From NCBI RefSeq assembly GCF_007655135.1, contig NW_022204040.1, positions 1 to 64,000 on the forward strand: a stretch of 64,000 nucleotides of DNA. The letters are read 5' to 3'. Numbering within the stretch: position 1 is the stretch's first letter; each line of letters opens with the position of its first letter. The position numbers were made by a program, and so were the translations under genes. Of the stretch, positions 1-11,660 are shown one piece after another. The DNA is from Punica granatum. Taxonomy: Eukaryota > Streptophyta > Magnoliopsida > Myrtales > Lythraceae. The notes beneath the pieces were generated by a model, which searched no databases, had not been told where the DNA came from, and saw nothing but the letters and a program-made list of their open reading frames with translations.

Positions 1-1043
1 TGAGGAACTTCTTTCAACAGGAGAATATCTGATTGGTGCCATCAAATTCTTCATTCCAAAGGTTCGAGGCCTTCTTCTTTTGTTCTCCTCTTGGTCTGTG
101 AACTTTATTCCCGGGCGAACAATTTTATAGTATAGCCCACAATATTACCCACTGCGCAGCTTTGAATCGTTTTTTTGAGCAAGTACTGTGATTTTTATTT
201 TATTTTATGAATGTTGGGCAAGTAATGTAACACAGAGATACTTTCTTTCGTAAGAAGCTAATACTTCTGTTTGTTTGCAGCTAATTGCATTGTTTTACGT
301 ATGTGTGTGATTACGAGGCCATCAGGTTGTGATTACTTCTAGTCTAGGAGGGGGAAGGGCTAGAGGTTGGACCTATTTCAATTAACTATTATGGTGTCCA
401 AAACATATGAATATGATAGCCATAGCCATCAGTCACTCATTTACACAGAGGGAAAAAAAAAAAAAACACACAGAGAGAGAGAGAGAGAGCCATCAGTCAC
501 TCAGCCAGAGAGCGTAGAAAGTCGTCCATACAACGCTGGCAATTCTTGAAATTCAATTTATTCATGGGAATTACTCACTCCATTTGTTCCATTCCCTTGG
601 ATGGTTCGTTGCTTACCTTCTCTTGGCACCAACATTCATACAGGGTAATATATGAATCGCATTAAACCTGTCTTTTTCCTTAACCAAACAAACCATCCAT
701 CCATGTCCACAAAAGCCAGTAATTAATTGAAATTGTGTCCCTGCTTCATTATCCATTACAACTATCGGATCCCAGTCGATAATCATCTGGCCATTCCAGT
801 TGAGGTTCAGCCCAATAATGCAGAGCAAGAAATTAGATTATTACAAGACGAGCAATGAAAATCTTGATCATCAACAACAACATAGTTTATTTCTTAGGTA
901 AGTGCGGTGATGTGAACCGTGATCAAACAGTTTCACTTAGCCTGGTGAGAAAAGATGACCTTCAAGATCCATATGACTAGAATAGGGAAGCATGAGTTTT
1001 AACGTCAAGCAAATTGACTAGATGTTCGGAACCAGTTTCCAGG
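1..1043. other. Left-edge intergenic DNA
   Basis: No gene is recognised here. The first 130 bases are open in one plus-strand frame up to a TAG at 128-130 and could be the tail of an exon running in from the left, but I cannot assign the peptide to a family and the opposite strand is also partly open. The rest is AT-rich with a GA microsatellite. Confidence 0.5.
471..489. repeat. (GA)n microsatellite
   Basis: An uninterrupted run of AG dinucleotides, directly preceded by an A-run and a short CA stretch. Confidence 0.9.
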
Positions 1044-1048
1044 AGAGC

Positions 1049-1409
1049 TGTAAAATACCCACTGGGCTCACGTGGCACACACATCACGTGTTACGTGCCC
1101 TTAAACACCCGCCCTCAACAACTGACCACAAGCCAGGCATTTTTTCGGTGCTCGGGCGAGGGGGGACAAATCAAACTAACCTCTAGGAGCTTTAGCTACC
1201 AGGCCTAACTAGAGGTGCACTTCGGAACCAGACCAAGCCACTCTCGGGCCTAATTAACATAAGGCGCACTACATGGACTTGGACTTAACTTTCAACTCAA
1301 AAATTCGAACGGATAAATTGTAAGACTCAATCCCATATAAACCATTATATTTCTTTTCTACTTCCGATGTGGAATTAACTTTTCCCAATTGACTTTTATA
1401 TTCTCAACA
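1049..1409 (-). mobile_element. TRIM-type short LTR element, copy 1
   Basis: Read on the minus strand it begins TGTTGAGAAT at 1409 and ends GGGTATTTTACA at 1049. It is flanked by a perfect 5-bp target duplication AGAGC (1044-1048 and 1410-1414). It shares the LTR motif around CCACATCGG and the internal motifs GAGGGCGGGTGTTTAAG and CCACGTGAG with the element at 11661-12482. There is no coding capacity. Terminal repeats are largely deleted in this 361-bp copy. The target duplication makes the boundaries firm; the TRIM label rests on size and lack of genes. Confidence 0.75.
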
Positions 1410-1629
1410 AGAGCTGAAATTAGTACCTCAAGGAAAGAAAGAAGCTTGCGCGCATGCCAACTTAAACGGGGACATTTCATTCATGGGCAACCGTGGCTGT
1501 CTATGATTGATATATCCTGCAAAACACAAGCATAGCTGCCGTGCCATCATCAATCAGCAGACAACTCAGATACTCCGAGAGAACCTCTAAGTGCCTCGAT
1601 TTCCAGCCGTATCTCCTTCAAGTTGGTTT

Positions 1630-2802
1630 CTATTTTCTCTTTTCCGAGCGCATCCTTGGCAACTTGTCTTCATAATAGCGAAGAAATGCGTCTAAGGAGG
1701 CACCTCTCTGTAAACAGTCATTCTCATACGCTTCTATTAGAGAAGGTAACTCCTGAAAACCATAAGGGGGAAAAAAAATCAATACATGATGATTGACGAG
1801 TGAGTCAATTTCCAGGCATGGCAAAGTCATGAGACGAGCTTGGAAACTGAAAAAGTCCTAACGGCTGCGTTCACCTTCTACATCTGCATATGTAGGTGAG
1901 TGAACTTTATTTATTTATTATTTATTTTGTGAGTGAACTTGAACTTGAAAAGAAAGGGAGCAATGAACATATATATGCGGATTTGTTTCTAACATATAAA
2001 CACAGAGCCAGAGATCGAGCTAGGAGGAATCACAGTCACAGGGGCTGACCTTGGAAATGGCACAGAAGACATGACAAGCAAAATTGCATTCCATGCAGTA
2101 ATAGACCGGAAACTTGGGATCTCTTTTCTCCTCGCAGGCATCACAGTAGTGACCATCCCAATGCCCTCCTTCAGCCACTGATTTTGTATAGACGAGGTCG
2201 TGGTAATTGTGAAACTCGTGCCTGACTGTCTCCGGTAGAGTGATAGGGGCGCAGTGCAAATGAAGAGCATGAACACACTCAGGAATTGCACAAACAAAAA
2301 TAGGTGAATTGATCTTGGAGTCGGTGCCGCTGAAGTCATCACCGCAGACACTGCACCTGGAACCTTCGGAGATGCCTACCTCTTCAAAGAGGAAAAAGAG
2401 GTGGCTGGGGTCCCGAAGCTTCATGGTTGGAACAAGGGCAGCGCATTCTGGATCCAGATCATAGTTGCATCGGCTGCAATGGTACGAGGACAACGAGACG
2501 TCTCCTGGGGTCTTTTGACAGCAAGAACATCGGTATCCCCTCCAGCCATTCTCGCGTTTCCCGATATCGAGAATGAGCGGGTGGAGAGGGTGGAGAGGGT
2601 GTTCGACCTGGGCAACCAGCTTAGCGCAGTGCTTGTGGAGGTAGATCCCGCAATCCCTACATCCGTACACCGGAACCGCTTCATGAATGAAGAGATACCC
2701 GGTGCACAAGTGGCATTGGACGTCTTCACCGGCAAAAGACGCAACACCATTTTCGAATAATTCTAATGGGTGCTCGTCAGAGAAATGTTGAATCTCCATC
2801 AT
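1630..2802 (-). CDS. DC1-domain protein A (truncated coiled-coil tail)
   Basis: Two exons: 2802-2050 and 1752-1630, with a phase-0 GT-AG intron of 297 bp, giving 291 residues. The first exon carries about four DC1 (C1-like) zinc-finger repeats. Each has an N-terminal His pair such as HPLHPLHPL, CxxC pairs (CSCC, CSVC, CDAC) and a C-terminal HxxC signature. The second exon starts ELPSLIEAYENDCLQRGASL and should form a coiled coil. Compared with the paralogue at 14482-15621, one base is missing just after the LPRMRSE residues, so translation stops about 29 residues early. DC1 proteins are plant-specific and mostly uncharacterised; some act in defence or hormone responses. The gene is head-to-head with DC1 gene B. 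The tail loss may be tolerated because the zinc-finger exon is intact. Confidence 0.85.
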
Positions 2803-3356
2803 CTGCCAGTAAAGCTTTTCCCGATTTCAGGTTGAAGCAAGCATGGAAAGTATACCATCGTTAGTTTTATGTAATGTAATACAATAGATTGTCAAAAAAG
2901 AAAAAGAAAAAAAGAGACTTTGATGCCGTTCCAAGTCTTGGTCTTTCTTTATAATAACAATCCACTCTTCTCTCCTCGACCGGTCGAATATTTAGTTGGT
3001 GCATGTGAAAGCTACATGGTTAGTATGATTACTAAATAATATAATATCGTTAGTAATCAGTGATACCTAGTTGCTCAAGATGAATTGAGGAATGGAAACT
3101 GGATTATATAGATCGTACACCATGGGATTGTATTGTATGTAACCCGGAGCCGTAGGGTTCTTTCTTTCTTTCTTTCCGATTGCAATCAATCATCCCCTAT
3201 CTCACTCGTCAGAGAAGACACTCAACCCTTTCCGGAACTGCTGCAATGGGATCTGGAAGCAGCTAGCTCGCAATTCCATTCCATTCCAGTGATGACGTCC
3301 ATACAAAGTAAGAAGGACCGTGCCTTACCTACGTATATCGATTGACCTGATTGGAG
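2803..3356. promoter_or_regulatory. Shared 5' region of head-to-head DC1 pair A/B
   Basis: 554 bp lie between the start codons of two divergently oriented DC1 genes, so both promoters must sit here or overlap. The half next to gene B contains a CT-rich leader with ACTCAACCCTTTCCGGA, which recurs before the plus-strand DC1 genes near 11575 and 16270. This marks it as a conserved leader. No TATA box is called with confidence. Confidence 0.5.
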
Positions 3357-4559
3357 ATGGCATCAACAGGGACAGGCGTGTGGGTGGTGGCCCGGACCGC
3401 TGGAGAAAACACACAAGGAGGATTAGCAAAACTTGGGCATCCTAGCCACAGCCATCCTCTGGCCTTTTGTTATAAATATCCAGATGGAGTGAGTTGCCAG
3501 GAATGCGGTCAACCTTTACCCCCAGGAGGGCGTGCATATGGATGTGAAGATTGTGGTTATTATCTGCACTTCCCGTGCCTCCGGGAGGTACATAGTCCCC
3601 TCCATCCGCAACACCCTCTTATCGTCAGAATTGGACAGTGGGGACATAGTGATGGATGCCAGATCTGTGTAAATGGAACGCTAGTGGGCCTGATCACCTT
3701 CCATTGCGAACCTTGCAACTTGCGCCTATGCATGGATTGCGTCTCTTTAGCCCCCACCTGGAGATTTGAACACGAGGGACACCATTTTGTATCGATCGAG
3801 ATAGGAGTAAGGGAAGACTCTACTATCTCTAGATTTTATCGTGGTCGTGGGATTCGTGACTGCCCAGTCTGCGGCAAACGTATCGATAACAAGTTCTTCA
3901 AGTGCCTGTCTCCTGGTTGTCTCAACTTTTGCCATTTCCAATGCATTCCATTTGACGTGCCCAAGTCCATCAAGCACTTGTATCATTATCATCCTCTTAG
4001 CTTCACCGAGCCTTACGCTGAAGATGGCAGGGACGAACATTACTGCGACGCCTGCGAAGAAGAGAGAGACCCAAAGGTTCCAGTGTATCGCTGTGAAGAC
4101 TGCAACTTTACTGCTCATACTTCTTGCGCGATATCCCAAGTAAACTTACTTAATTCTGCCACGTCCTCAATCACGGTCGCATCGCGTTATGATCTTCCGT
4201 CATAATTCCTGCAATAGTTTTAGTTCTCTTACTTACCATTACTGTTTCATTTTCCTCTGAATAGATTAAATTCCTGCTAAATCTCAACCTAATGTACTGA
4301 TATGGATAAATTTAAATTTGGCCCTTAGGTTCTGCCAACACTGATTGCAGAGAGGGAGGCTAATCCATGGACGGTTTCTGTTCCTTTCTGCATAGACCCA
4401 GTCGGGCCAGTCCCCGACGAGCTAAATGTCAAGATTGAAGGACTCCTCGCCCAAGAGAAATCTTTAATGAAGGATTTGGAACGAATTGAAGCAGAAATAG
4501 AGGAAATGGAGAAAGACTATCGAATTTATGCAGAGGGAAGAACAGAGCATGATATGTGA
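3357..4559 (+). CDS. DC1-domain protein B
   Basis: Two exons: 3357-4139 and 4329-4559, 337 residues. The ATG at 3357 opens MASTGTGVWVV, matching MASTVPGVWVV in the paralogue at 16360; an upstream in-frame TTG is ignored. The first exon encodes several DC1 repeats, visible as HPLAFCYKYPDGVSCQECGQ, HPQHPLIVRIG with CQIC, the CPVC...CHFQC unit, and the final HYCDACEEERDPKVPVYRC unit. The second exon (VLPTLIAEREANP...) ends in a Glu/Lys-rich segment likely to form a coiled coil. The intron donor is GTAAAC and the acceptor TTAG. The function of this family is unknown; the fingers may bind zinc and mediate protein or lipid contacts. No defect is visible. Confidence 0.88.
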
Positions 4560-5715
4560 CTTGTGAACTACTTCTTCAAGCCCTTGCCCTGGAGTGTGGA
4601 GATTTCTGCTGCTTTCTTATTCGCATACATACATATTTGTTTTTGTGAAATCTCATGTCTTTTGTTATGTCATGGATGACTGCAATTCGCAACTGCCTAG
4701 GACTGGGAGGGAACTCAATTCTTGAGACTAGACGGGATTCATCTTCGTCCTTCCTTAGTTCATGTTAATTAAGCAGGTAATAATGGTTCCTTTCTTCTGC
4801 TAGGAATTATCCATGCTTTTACTGTTAGTGAACACTCTAAACTCTGATGTGCTTTCTATAGATCGATTGATATCTGCTGTACCTATGAACCAATTCATGC
4901 ATCGATTATGCATACATTACCGTGCTTTCTTCTCAATAAATTCATTCATCGAAATGAAACTGCTGCAAAATCTAGAGATACGAAAAGTTAAGGCGGGAGT
5001 GTGCCTTGTTGGGTTGGGGTCAATGCACGACATAGAGTATGCTTATACAGTGCCTGGATAGGGTGTTTACAGAGTTACGGGGAGGAGATGCTTTCTTTGC
5101 TACATTAATGGCTTCTACATAACCCACAGGATGGACCCAGGATTCAGAATACAATACGCATGATATATGATGATGTGCCCTTGTAGAAACCAATTCAGAA
5201 TTGCTAGATCAGATTGGATCAAATCATTCCTCGAGCGAATGAGAACAAACACACGCACCCCCGTGTTCCATCGCGCCGAATACGCATGATATATGATCAT
5301 GTGCCCAGAGACCATCGTTTCCCCTGTATCAATAAATATCAAATTATTTCATTTCGGTCCAACAATACATTCTTTTGTATCTTCTCTGAATTGGTCCAAC
5401 TATAGATAATTCACCCGTTGTCTTCTCGTAATGTTGCTCCGTCCGTGTCACACACTTGCGATTAGTTTATCCTACAAACGACAAAATTATTTTACGTGAA
5501 GTCAGAAACCTTTTTTTTTTTTTTTTCAATTACCCACTAATCGTTGAAAAGTCAGAAATCTAATTTTATAATTAATTAGATGCCATTATTGATGGATAGA
5601 AAAAACTCTAGAAAATGACTAATTAAGAGAGGTCAGCTAATTATATTAGTAAACATCTCTACCAATCTGCATCGCAGCAAAAGCTGGGAGTCATGGTTCA
5701 TAAATAAAATTTTTT
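4560..5715. other. Intergenic, no gene seen
   Basis: AT-rich 3' flank of DC1 gene B. It contains a 28-bp direct repeat with one mismatch (5153-5180 and 5279-5306, core CGCATGATATATGAT). No open frame with homology is seen on either strand. Confidence 0.5.
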
Positions 5716-5887
5716 CCCTCCTTCAGCCACTGACCTTGTATAGACCAGGTCATGGTAATTATGATAAGTGGACCTGCTTCAGGCCCGGGACCCTGGACGC
5801 ACAAATGGCATTTGTCTGATATTAGATTTATCATCATGTTCGATCAATACTAGCGGGTGCTCGTGAGAGAAATGTTGAAATCTCCAT
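5716..5887 (-). pseudogene. DC1 gene remnant (minus-type)
   Basis: On the minus strand the sequence from 5887 downward matches the start of the DC1 genes at 2802 and 15621, but with an extra base after ATGGAGATTT that breaks the frame. It then jumps over most of the gene to a piece equivalent to the last DC1 repeat (DLVYTK...AEGG region). Homology to the 5' leader (AGTAAAGCTTTT motif) continues to about 5945. This is the dead minus-strand partner of the pseudogene at 12502-13600. Confidence 0.75.
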
Positions 5888-6194
5888 CAGGGATCGATCT
5901 TCCAGTACAGTAAAGCTTTTTTCCGGTTTCAGGCGGAAGGAAACAGGGAAAGTATATTTCACCCCAAAAAAGAAAGAAAGAAACAAAAGCATACAATCGT
6001 TAGTTTTATGTATAATTACTACTGGACACATGCGCCCGCGCGCCAAACACGGGATTATTAAATTGATAGAAAACTCCTTCTTTACTTGTAATTAAAACGC
6101 TTTCGAGAAAATTCAGACCTCTTTTCTTTACTTTCTTTCTCCTATTCTCAACTAATTTGAATATTCTATAATAATAAAGTAATGTTAGATATAT

Positions 6195-6765
6195 ATAAAT
6201 GGAAAATTATATTTTTTTATCCTATGAACTTGGACTTATCAGTCTTAAATGTTTGGTTTGTTAGACAGTTTTTGTCTATTCTGTGGATAGCCATCGCGGA
6301 GCTACTCATATGGAATTGACGCCGTTAATTTTGTCAATGTGGTAATTTATCATTAGCTGTAGATTAAAAAGATAACTTAAAAAAAAAAGTAAAGTAAATT
6401 AATTATCTTTAAAATAACCCCAGTTGGCCGCCGGGAGGGGTAGACAGAAGGGTAGTCCCCCGAATATGGTCCTTTCGCCCGGCAACCACCTAGCCGCTCG
6501 AAGCTAGGTTTTTATTTTAAAACTCAATTAATTTAATTTATTTTTAAAATTTTTATATATTTTTAACTTGCAGCCAATACGTGGACAAAATTAATAGCGT
6601 CAAGTTCACATTAGCATCTCCATAACGGCCATTCACGAAATGACCAAAACTATCTAACAGACTAAACAAATAGGAATGATTTGACTTCTTTCAAACTTAT
6701 AGAACAAAATTGATTTAATGCCAAATCAATAGGACCAAAAATGTAATTTTTTCTATATAAAAATT
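6195..6765. mobile_element. TIR element (MITE/MULE-like) with GC-rich core
   Basis: The left part (TATCCTATGAACTTGG...GTTTGTTAGACAG) is an imperfect inverse of the right part near 6640-6760, giving terminal inverted repeats of roughly 100 bp. The middle (6411-6515) is strikingly GC-rich, with the motif TTGGCCGCCGGGAGGGG. No target duplication was found, so the ends are approximate. Confidence 0.45.
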
Positions 6766-7133
6766 GTGATGAATAAAAATAGAATGTTTTTTTTTTGGAA
6801 AAAGGTAATACACGAGTGGGTGGTTGATGGGGGGATGAAGAGAGAGGAGATAAAAAAGAGGAAGAGGAGAAGTAAGTGAGAACCAAGAAGCACTTTGCCT
6901 CATTAACATTGGGGCTAAGAAGCATTTGTCCACTGACCTTTAAAAGATTGGACGGTGCCCTTCATCTTATGAAAAATAAGCACTTTGCCCTTGTCCGGTC
7001 ACATTCTGACCAAAAAGATCATGTGCATTGCACGTGAGGTTTTCACACATAAACTTTTTGTACAATTTGGATTCTTCAATTTATGTATGCGGTTAAGAAA
7101 GGCACAACATATAACGTTGTTGGGATTTTTTTA

Positions 7134-8056
7134 TGGGTTAATTACCTAGAAAAGCACGACATTTGTACTTTCTTCTAAATTTGGCACGACCTTTGTAAAA
7201 TACCATATGAACGATATTTCCATTTTTTTTAAAATATAGTACTACCTTTGAAGAATAGCATAATGCAAACTTTAAAAAATAATAGAGAAAGGTACAACCT
7301 TCAGGTTTAGTTGCACATCTAGCATGACCTCAATTATTTTGTCAGATTGTAACAATAATGGCTAATGTGAAGCTAAAGATGTAACAACATGATTAGGACG
7401 AGTAAACCCCACAGATTTTTATTTAATTAAAAAATAATTAAAAGAAAAGAAAGAGAGATTCAACTTAATAAGAGAAAAAGGGGAAGGGGCCGAGGTGGTG
7501 GCTAACATCTCCCAACTGGGGTCGCCGGCTGCAACAGGACCCCAATTATATGGGTGGTAGCCGTAATCGGGGCACCCGCCGTTCAAATCTAAAAAGCCCC
7601 AAAATTGAGGGCTTTTTCATTTTGGCGGTGGGGGCCCCATTTGCATCCCTCACAATCTACAATCTGCTCATTTCTTTTTTTTTCAAAAAAAAATTAATTT
7701 TTTATTTTTTCAATTTTGAGAATTATTTTTAATTAAGTAAAATATGTGGGACCCACTCGTCCAAGCATGTTGTGTAATGAGGCGCCGTTAGCTATTACCG
7801 TTACATTTAATGAATAATTGACGTCGTACTAGAATCGCAGCTAAACCTAAAAGTCGTGCATTTTTGTTCTATTTTTAAAGATCATGTTATATTTAAGAGA
7901 AAAGACAAAGGTTGTGTATTTTTGTACAACTTTCAAAAGATCGTGCTATATTTAGGAAAACATGCAAAGATCGAGCATTTCTATGCTATATTTCAAAAGT
8001 CGTGCTATATTAAAAAAAAAGTACAAAACTCGTGCTTTTTTATATAATTAAACCCA
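7134..8056. mobile_element. TIR element with GC-rich cargo
   Basis: The left end TGGGTTAATTACC followed by AAAAGCACGACATTTGTAC is mirrored at the right end, which on the minus strand reads TGGGTTTAATTA then AAAAGCACGAGTTTTGTAC. The inverted repeats are about 70 bp and imperfect. Both ends abut T-runs that could be the target duplication. The interior holds a GC-rich block (about 7480-7650) with short open frames but no recognisable protein. It is probably a Mutator-like non-autonomous element. Confidence 0.55.
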
Positions 8057-8635
8057 TTTTTTTGTACGTAATATCTTTCCAAATGGGTGGGCATAGGTTT
8101 TTCATTTTCTTTTCTTATTTTATTCATAGAATTAAATTACCATTACTCTCTTATATCTATGGTACACTATTATATATTGATTTTGAATTACTATTTTCAA
8201 CAATTTATAACGGTATTTCATATAATAAAATTAGCCAAAGACGATGATAGTCTTGGTCTTTCTTTATAATAATAATCCATTCTTCTCCTCGACAGGACAA
8301 ATCTCTACTCGGTGTAAAAGCAACACGGTGCAAGCCGATACGGAACCCATGAGCTTTCATTAATATTACTTTTGGGTGAAATTCAACTTCTTTTTTCGGT
8401 AGGTAGGCGGGGATAATTAATTTAAAATTTTAATACATAAACAGTGCATTGCACTCGACACCATACATATAATATAACAATGAGGGACTCCCTGATTGCT
8501 CATTTCTCAAGATGAATGAGGAAAGGAAACCCCCAGGAAAAAGTTTAGCTGACTAATCCATACTACATATAATTATATATAAAATACAGGTCCGGGGAGT
8601 GTGACTGTCTACTAAACTAACTCCCTTTTTTTTCC

Positions 8636-8639
<4 letters not shown>

Positions 8640-8666
<27 letters not shown>
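8640..8666. repeat. (TA)n microsatellite
   Basis: Uninterrupted alternating AT run. Confidence 0.9.
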
Positions 8667-8670
<4 letters not shown>

Positions 8671-10039
8671 GCAAGATACGAGGTCAGTCCAACCAGATAG
8701 TTTCAAAACGTTCCGTTTCTAAATGAAATTCTCTTGGATTTTTGAGTTAAAATTTCTAATTTTAATATTTTCTATTACAAAATTATCAATAAATTTTTCA
8801 GAATAAAATCTTCAAAAATTAATTATATTTGGTTATAAAATTATCAATAAAATATTTTGAAATTCTTTACCAAACCGTCATCAATTTCACAGTATCAGAT
8901 TTACTTCCTAAAGTGTCGAGTCTATAAATCAACTAAATATATCGGAAATCCAAAGTTAGCTAATAGATATCCATAATTCTCTACATATAAATCAATTATA
9001 CACCTTTTAAATCGAGGTGTGCTAAAGGTTCATGATCGGAGGTTTGCATGACAGAGTCTCCCGTGCTTCCGTTCTGCTTCCATCGACCTGCAAAATTATA
9101 GGTTCGTCTCTTATGCAAGAGAACCATAGTTCATATTCGGTGAAATTCTTTTAAAATTATTTTCATTCCAATGTAATCTGATCTGATTTTAGCATAGCAT
9201 AGCTTAGCATCACATGTTCTAAAATTACCATTTAATCAATTTGCATCTCATTGACTTGCATGGTGACTACATATACATATATATAAATATATATATTTTT
9301 TGGGTGTAATCACATATATATATATATATTAATTCTTACATATTTATATATTGATGATTGGTTTATAATTTTCCCTGTCCGAATTTCATAATTAAATTCC
9401 TTTATTCCTGACTCAACATTAATTAGTTGAAGTTCATTATTATTTATCTTTCCAACTCCAATTGCATATATATAATAAATTTAGCTATATATAATTGAGG
9501 AAGGCAATCGAATCGAGAGATGTTTATGCTCTATTAATCATGTCTTTCTATTTTAATTATGCTTGATAGTTCTACTTGGAAGTTTAATCATCATGGGATA
9601 CATATATATAGATATAGTAGTTATATACTTTTGTGTATTAATTGAAAAGAATAATAAAATATGAATTAATTTTATCTAAGAACAAATTTATAAAAATATT
9701 TTTTTTCAAAAGCTTTTTTAATACAACATAACAACATACAAATATTGACAATGTTAAAGACCAAACATGTCTATTATTTTGCTAAGGTAGAAGCGAGCTC
9801 TTCAATTTTAAAAATGTCAGTTTTTAAAAAAAATTTCAATTTTATAACTTATACAATAGCATACTAATTTCAAGTTGTCATTTTTTTAATAAGAATTATT
9901 TCATAATCTTTATGATCAAAGTTATTATTTAATCTCATAAATAATATTATTTAAGAAAATTATAATTATAATTATAATGATATATATTAATACACACAAA
10001 TGTTTAAAACATTGTATTAGAAAATTCTTTAAAACAATT

Positions 10040-10080
10040 GTCAAATTCTATTATGTGCAACACACGGGTTTCACGACTAG
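10040..10080 (+). mobile_element. Helitron-like 3' terminus
   Basis: The sequence ends CACGACTAG followed by T, the CTRR|T end typical of plant Helitrons, after TATTATGTGCAACACACGGG. A close relative ends at 11398. The 5' end (TC) could not be fixed. Confidence 0.45.
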
Positions 10081-11357
10081 TATAATACAAAACGGAGTTG
10101 TGGTGGGTCCGGCTAGATAATCATAACGCTCGATTACTGAATGGAATTTTTTTGATTTTTGAGTTTTTTTTATAAGAAATTTTTTTCGATGTTTTAAATT
10201 ACATAGATGTAGATTTGTTGGATTGTTCAATATCTTCTAGATTCTTTGAGGTTTCTCTCAAATGTTTTTTATATATTTTTTACTTTTTTGAAAATTTTAA
10301 AACATATAAATATAGATTTGGAGGACTAATCGTTGTTTTCTCGATTTTTTTGACTTTTTTTAGAAAATGAACTTTTAATATTTAAATTAAAATTTTAAAA
10401 CATATAGGTGTAGATTTGTGGGACTGGTAATTATGTTTTCGGACTTTTGAATTTTTTTAGAAAACGAATATTTTAATTTTTTTCAGTAATAAGAAAGGCA
10501 CATAGGCATATTACTTATGGTAATGTAGAACTTTAAAAATTTTTTAAATATAGATATAATTTATGGGAGTGGTCATTATTTTATTTTTTTAATTTATAAA
10601 AATTATAAATATTTTATGAAAAGATAGCTAAAACAAATCATATTTAAAAAAAAACAAATTATACTTTCATACATATGATGTGTTATATATTTACTTTTCA
10701 AAAAGTAAATCAAATACTTAATGGTTTTCTTTACTATTAGGCGATCTTGCTGGGGTTGTGGCATCCGCTTTGTTTGCTTTAACTTTTCCGGGCGTTTGCC
10801 CCGTTTTCCTACCTTAACAAAAGTAAATCATACCACATATTTTTTAAAATATTATCTAATACGTTATTAGTATCATATATGCCATACATAAATCGTGATT
10901 GATTCAGCTGTAAAAAAATATTGCTGCCACTATAGTTTTTCAATTTTTCACACGAGCTTATTTTAGTACGCCTACCATTCGATTTTTGAAGGTGTATTCT
11001 TTAAGATTTTACTTTTTCCCACACATAATTTTTTGTAGAATTTTTTAATTGTTTATTTTATGAATGTGATTAACATAATACACTATGTAACATCATATGA
11101 ACTTTGATAATGTTGAAGACAAAAATTCATCTTGCAATGGTTGGAATTTATACGATCCTTTTAACTTTTTATGCATAGTCTTAACTATGTTTTTTCAAAA
11201 CTTACATTGATTTCTATTTTTTAATTTTTTTTTTGTCTTTGTGAAATTAAATTACCACTAGTCTTCTATATGCAACAGTATATTGTTATTGATTCTAGAT
11301 TACTATTTTCAACAAGTTATAACACATATTTCATATAATAAAATTGCAAAAGAGAAG

Positions 11358-11398
11358 ATCAAGTTCTATTATGTGCAACGTACGGGCTCAACGACTAG
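11358..11398 (+). mobile_element. Helitron-like 3' terminus, second copy
   Basis: Same family as 10040-10080: TATTATGTGCAACGTACGGG, then CAACGACTAG followed by T. The matching 5' end was not identified. Confidence 0.45.
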
Positions 11399-11430
11399 TG
11401 TGTATATATATATAGAGGGAAAGATCGTAC

Positions 11431-11660
11431 ATCATGGGATTGTATTGTGTATGTAACCGGTTATTTCTTTGTTTCATTGAGATTGCAATCCATCAATCCC
11501 CCTACTCACTCATCACTCATCAGCGGAAACTGAAAGTAGTACTACTGGAAGGACGGGAAGGTTATAGACACTCAACCCTTTCTCCGGACCTGGGAGCCGA
11601 GCTAGCTAGCGATACCATTCCAGCGACGTCCAATACCAGTAAGAAGGATTGTACGTTTAC
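11431..11660 (+). promoter_or_regulatory. Leader of the decayed DC1 pseudogene
   Basis: Matches the leader of DC1 gene B at 3133-3330, including ATTGCAATC, ACTCAACCCTTTC, GACGTCCA and AGTAAGAAGGA. The match stops exactly at the TRIM target duplication TTTAC (11656-11660) and resumes after 12487, showing that the element split the leader. Confidence 0.7.

Larger units (their letters stand above)
8057..11430. other. AT-rich intergenic block with repeat debris
   Basis: About 3.4 kb with no supported gene. It contains a (TA)n run, two Helitron-like 3' ends and a degenerate tandem series between about 10180 and 10620 in which the motif ATATAGATTTGGGAC-like recurs at roughly 100-150 bp spacing. 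It separates the two halves of the decayed DC1 pair. Confidence 0.6.

Noticed and set aside
2..130. Open plus-strand frame at the left edge as a gene end
   Set aside because: About 42 codons without recognisable family features; the other strand is also partly open. Mentioned only as a possibility.
2401..2760. Long plus-strand frame over DC1 gene A
   Set aside because: Antisense shadow of the zinc-finger exon; frames of this kind also lie opposite the other DC1 exons.
5153..5306. 28-bp direct repeat as a transposon target duplication
   Set aside because: Too long for any target duplication and nothing element-like lies between the copies.
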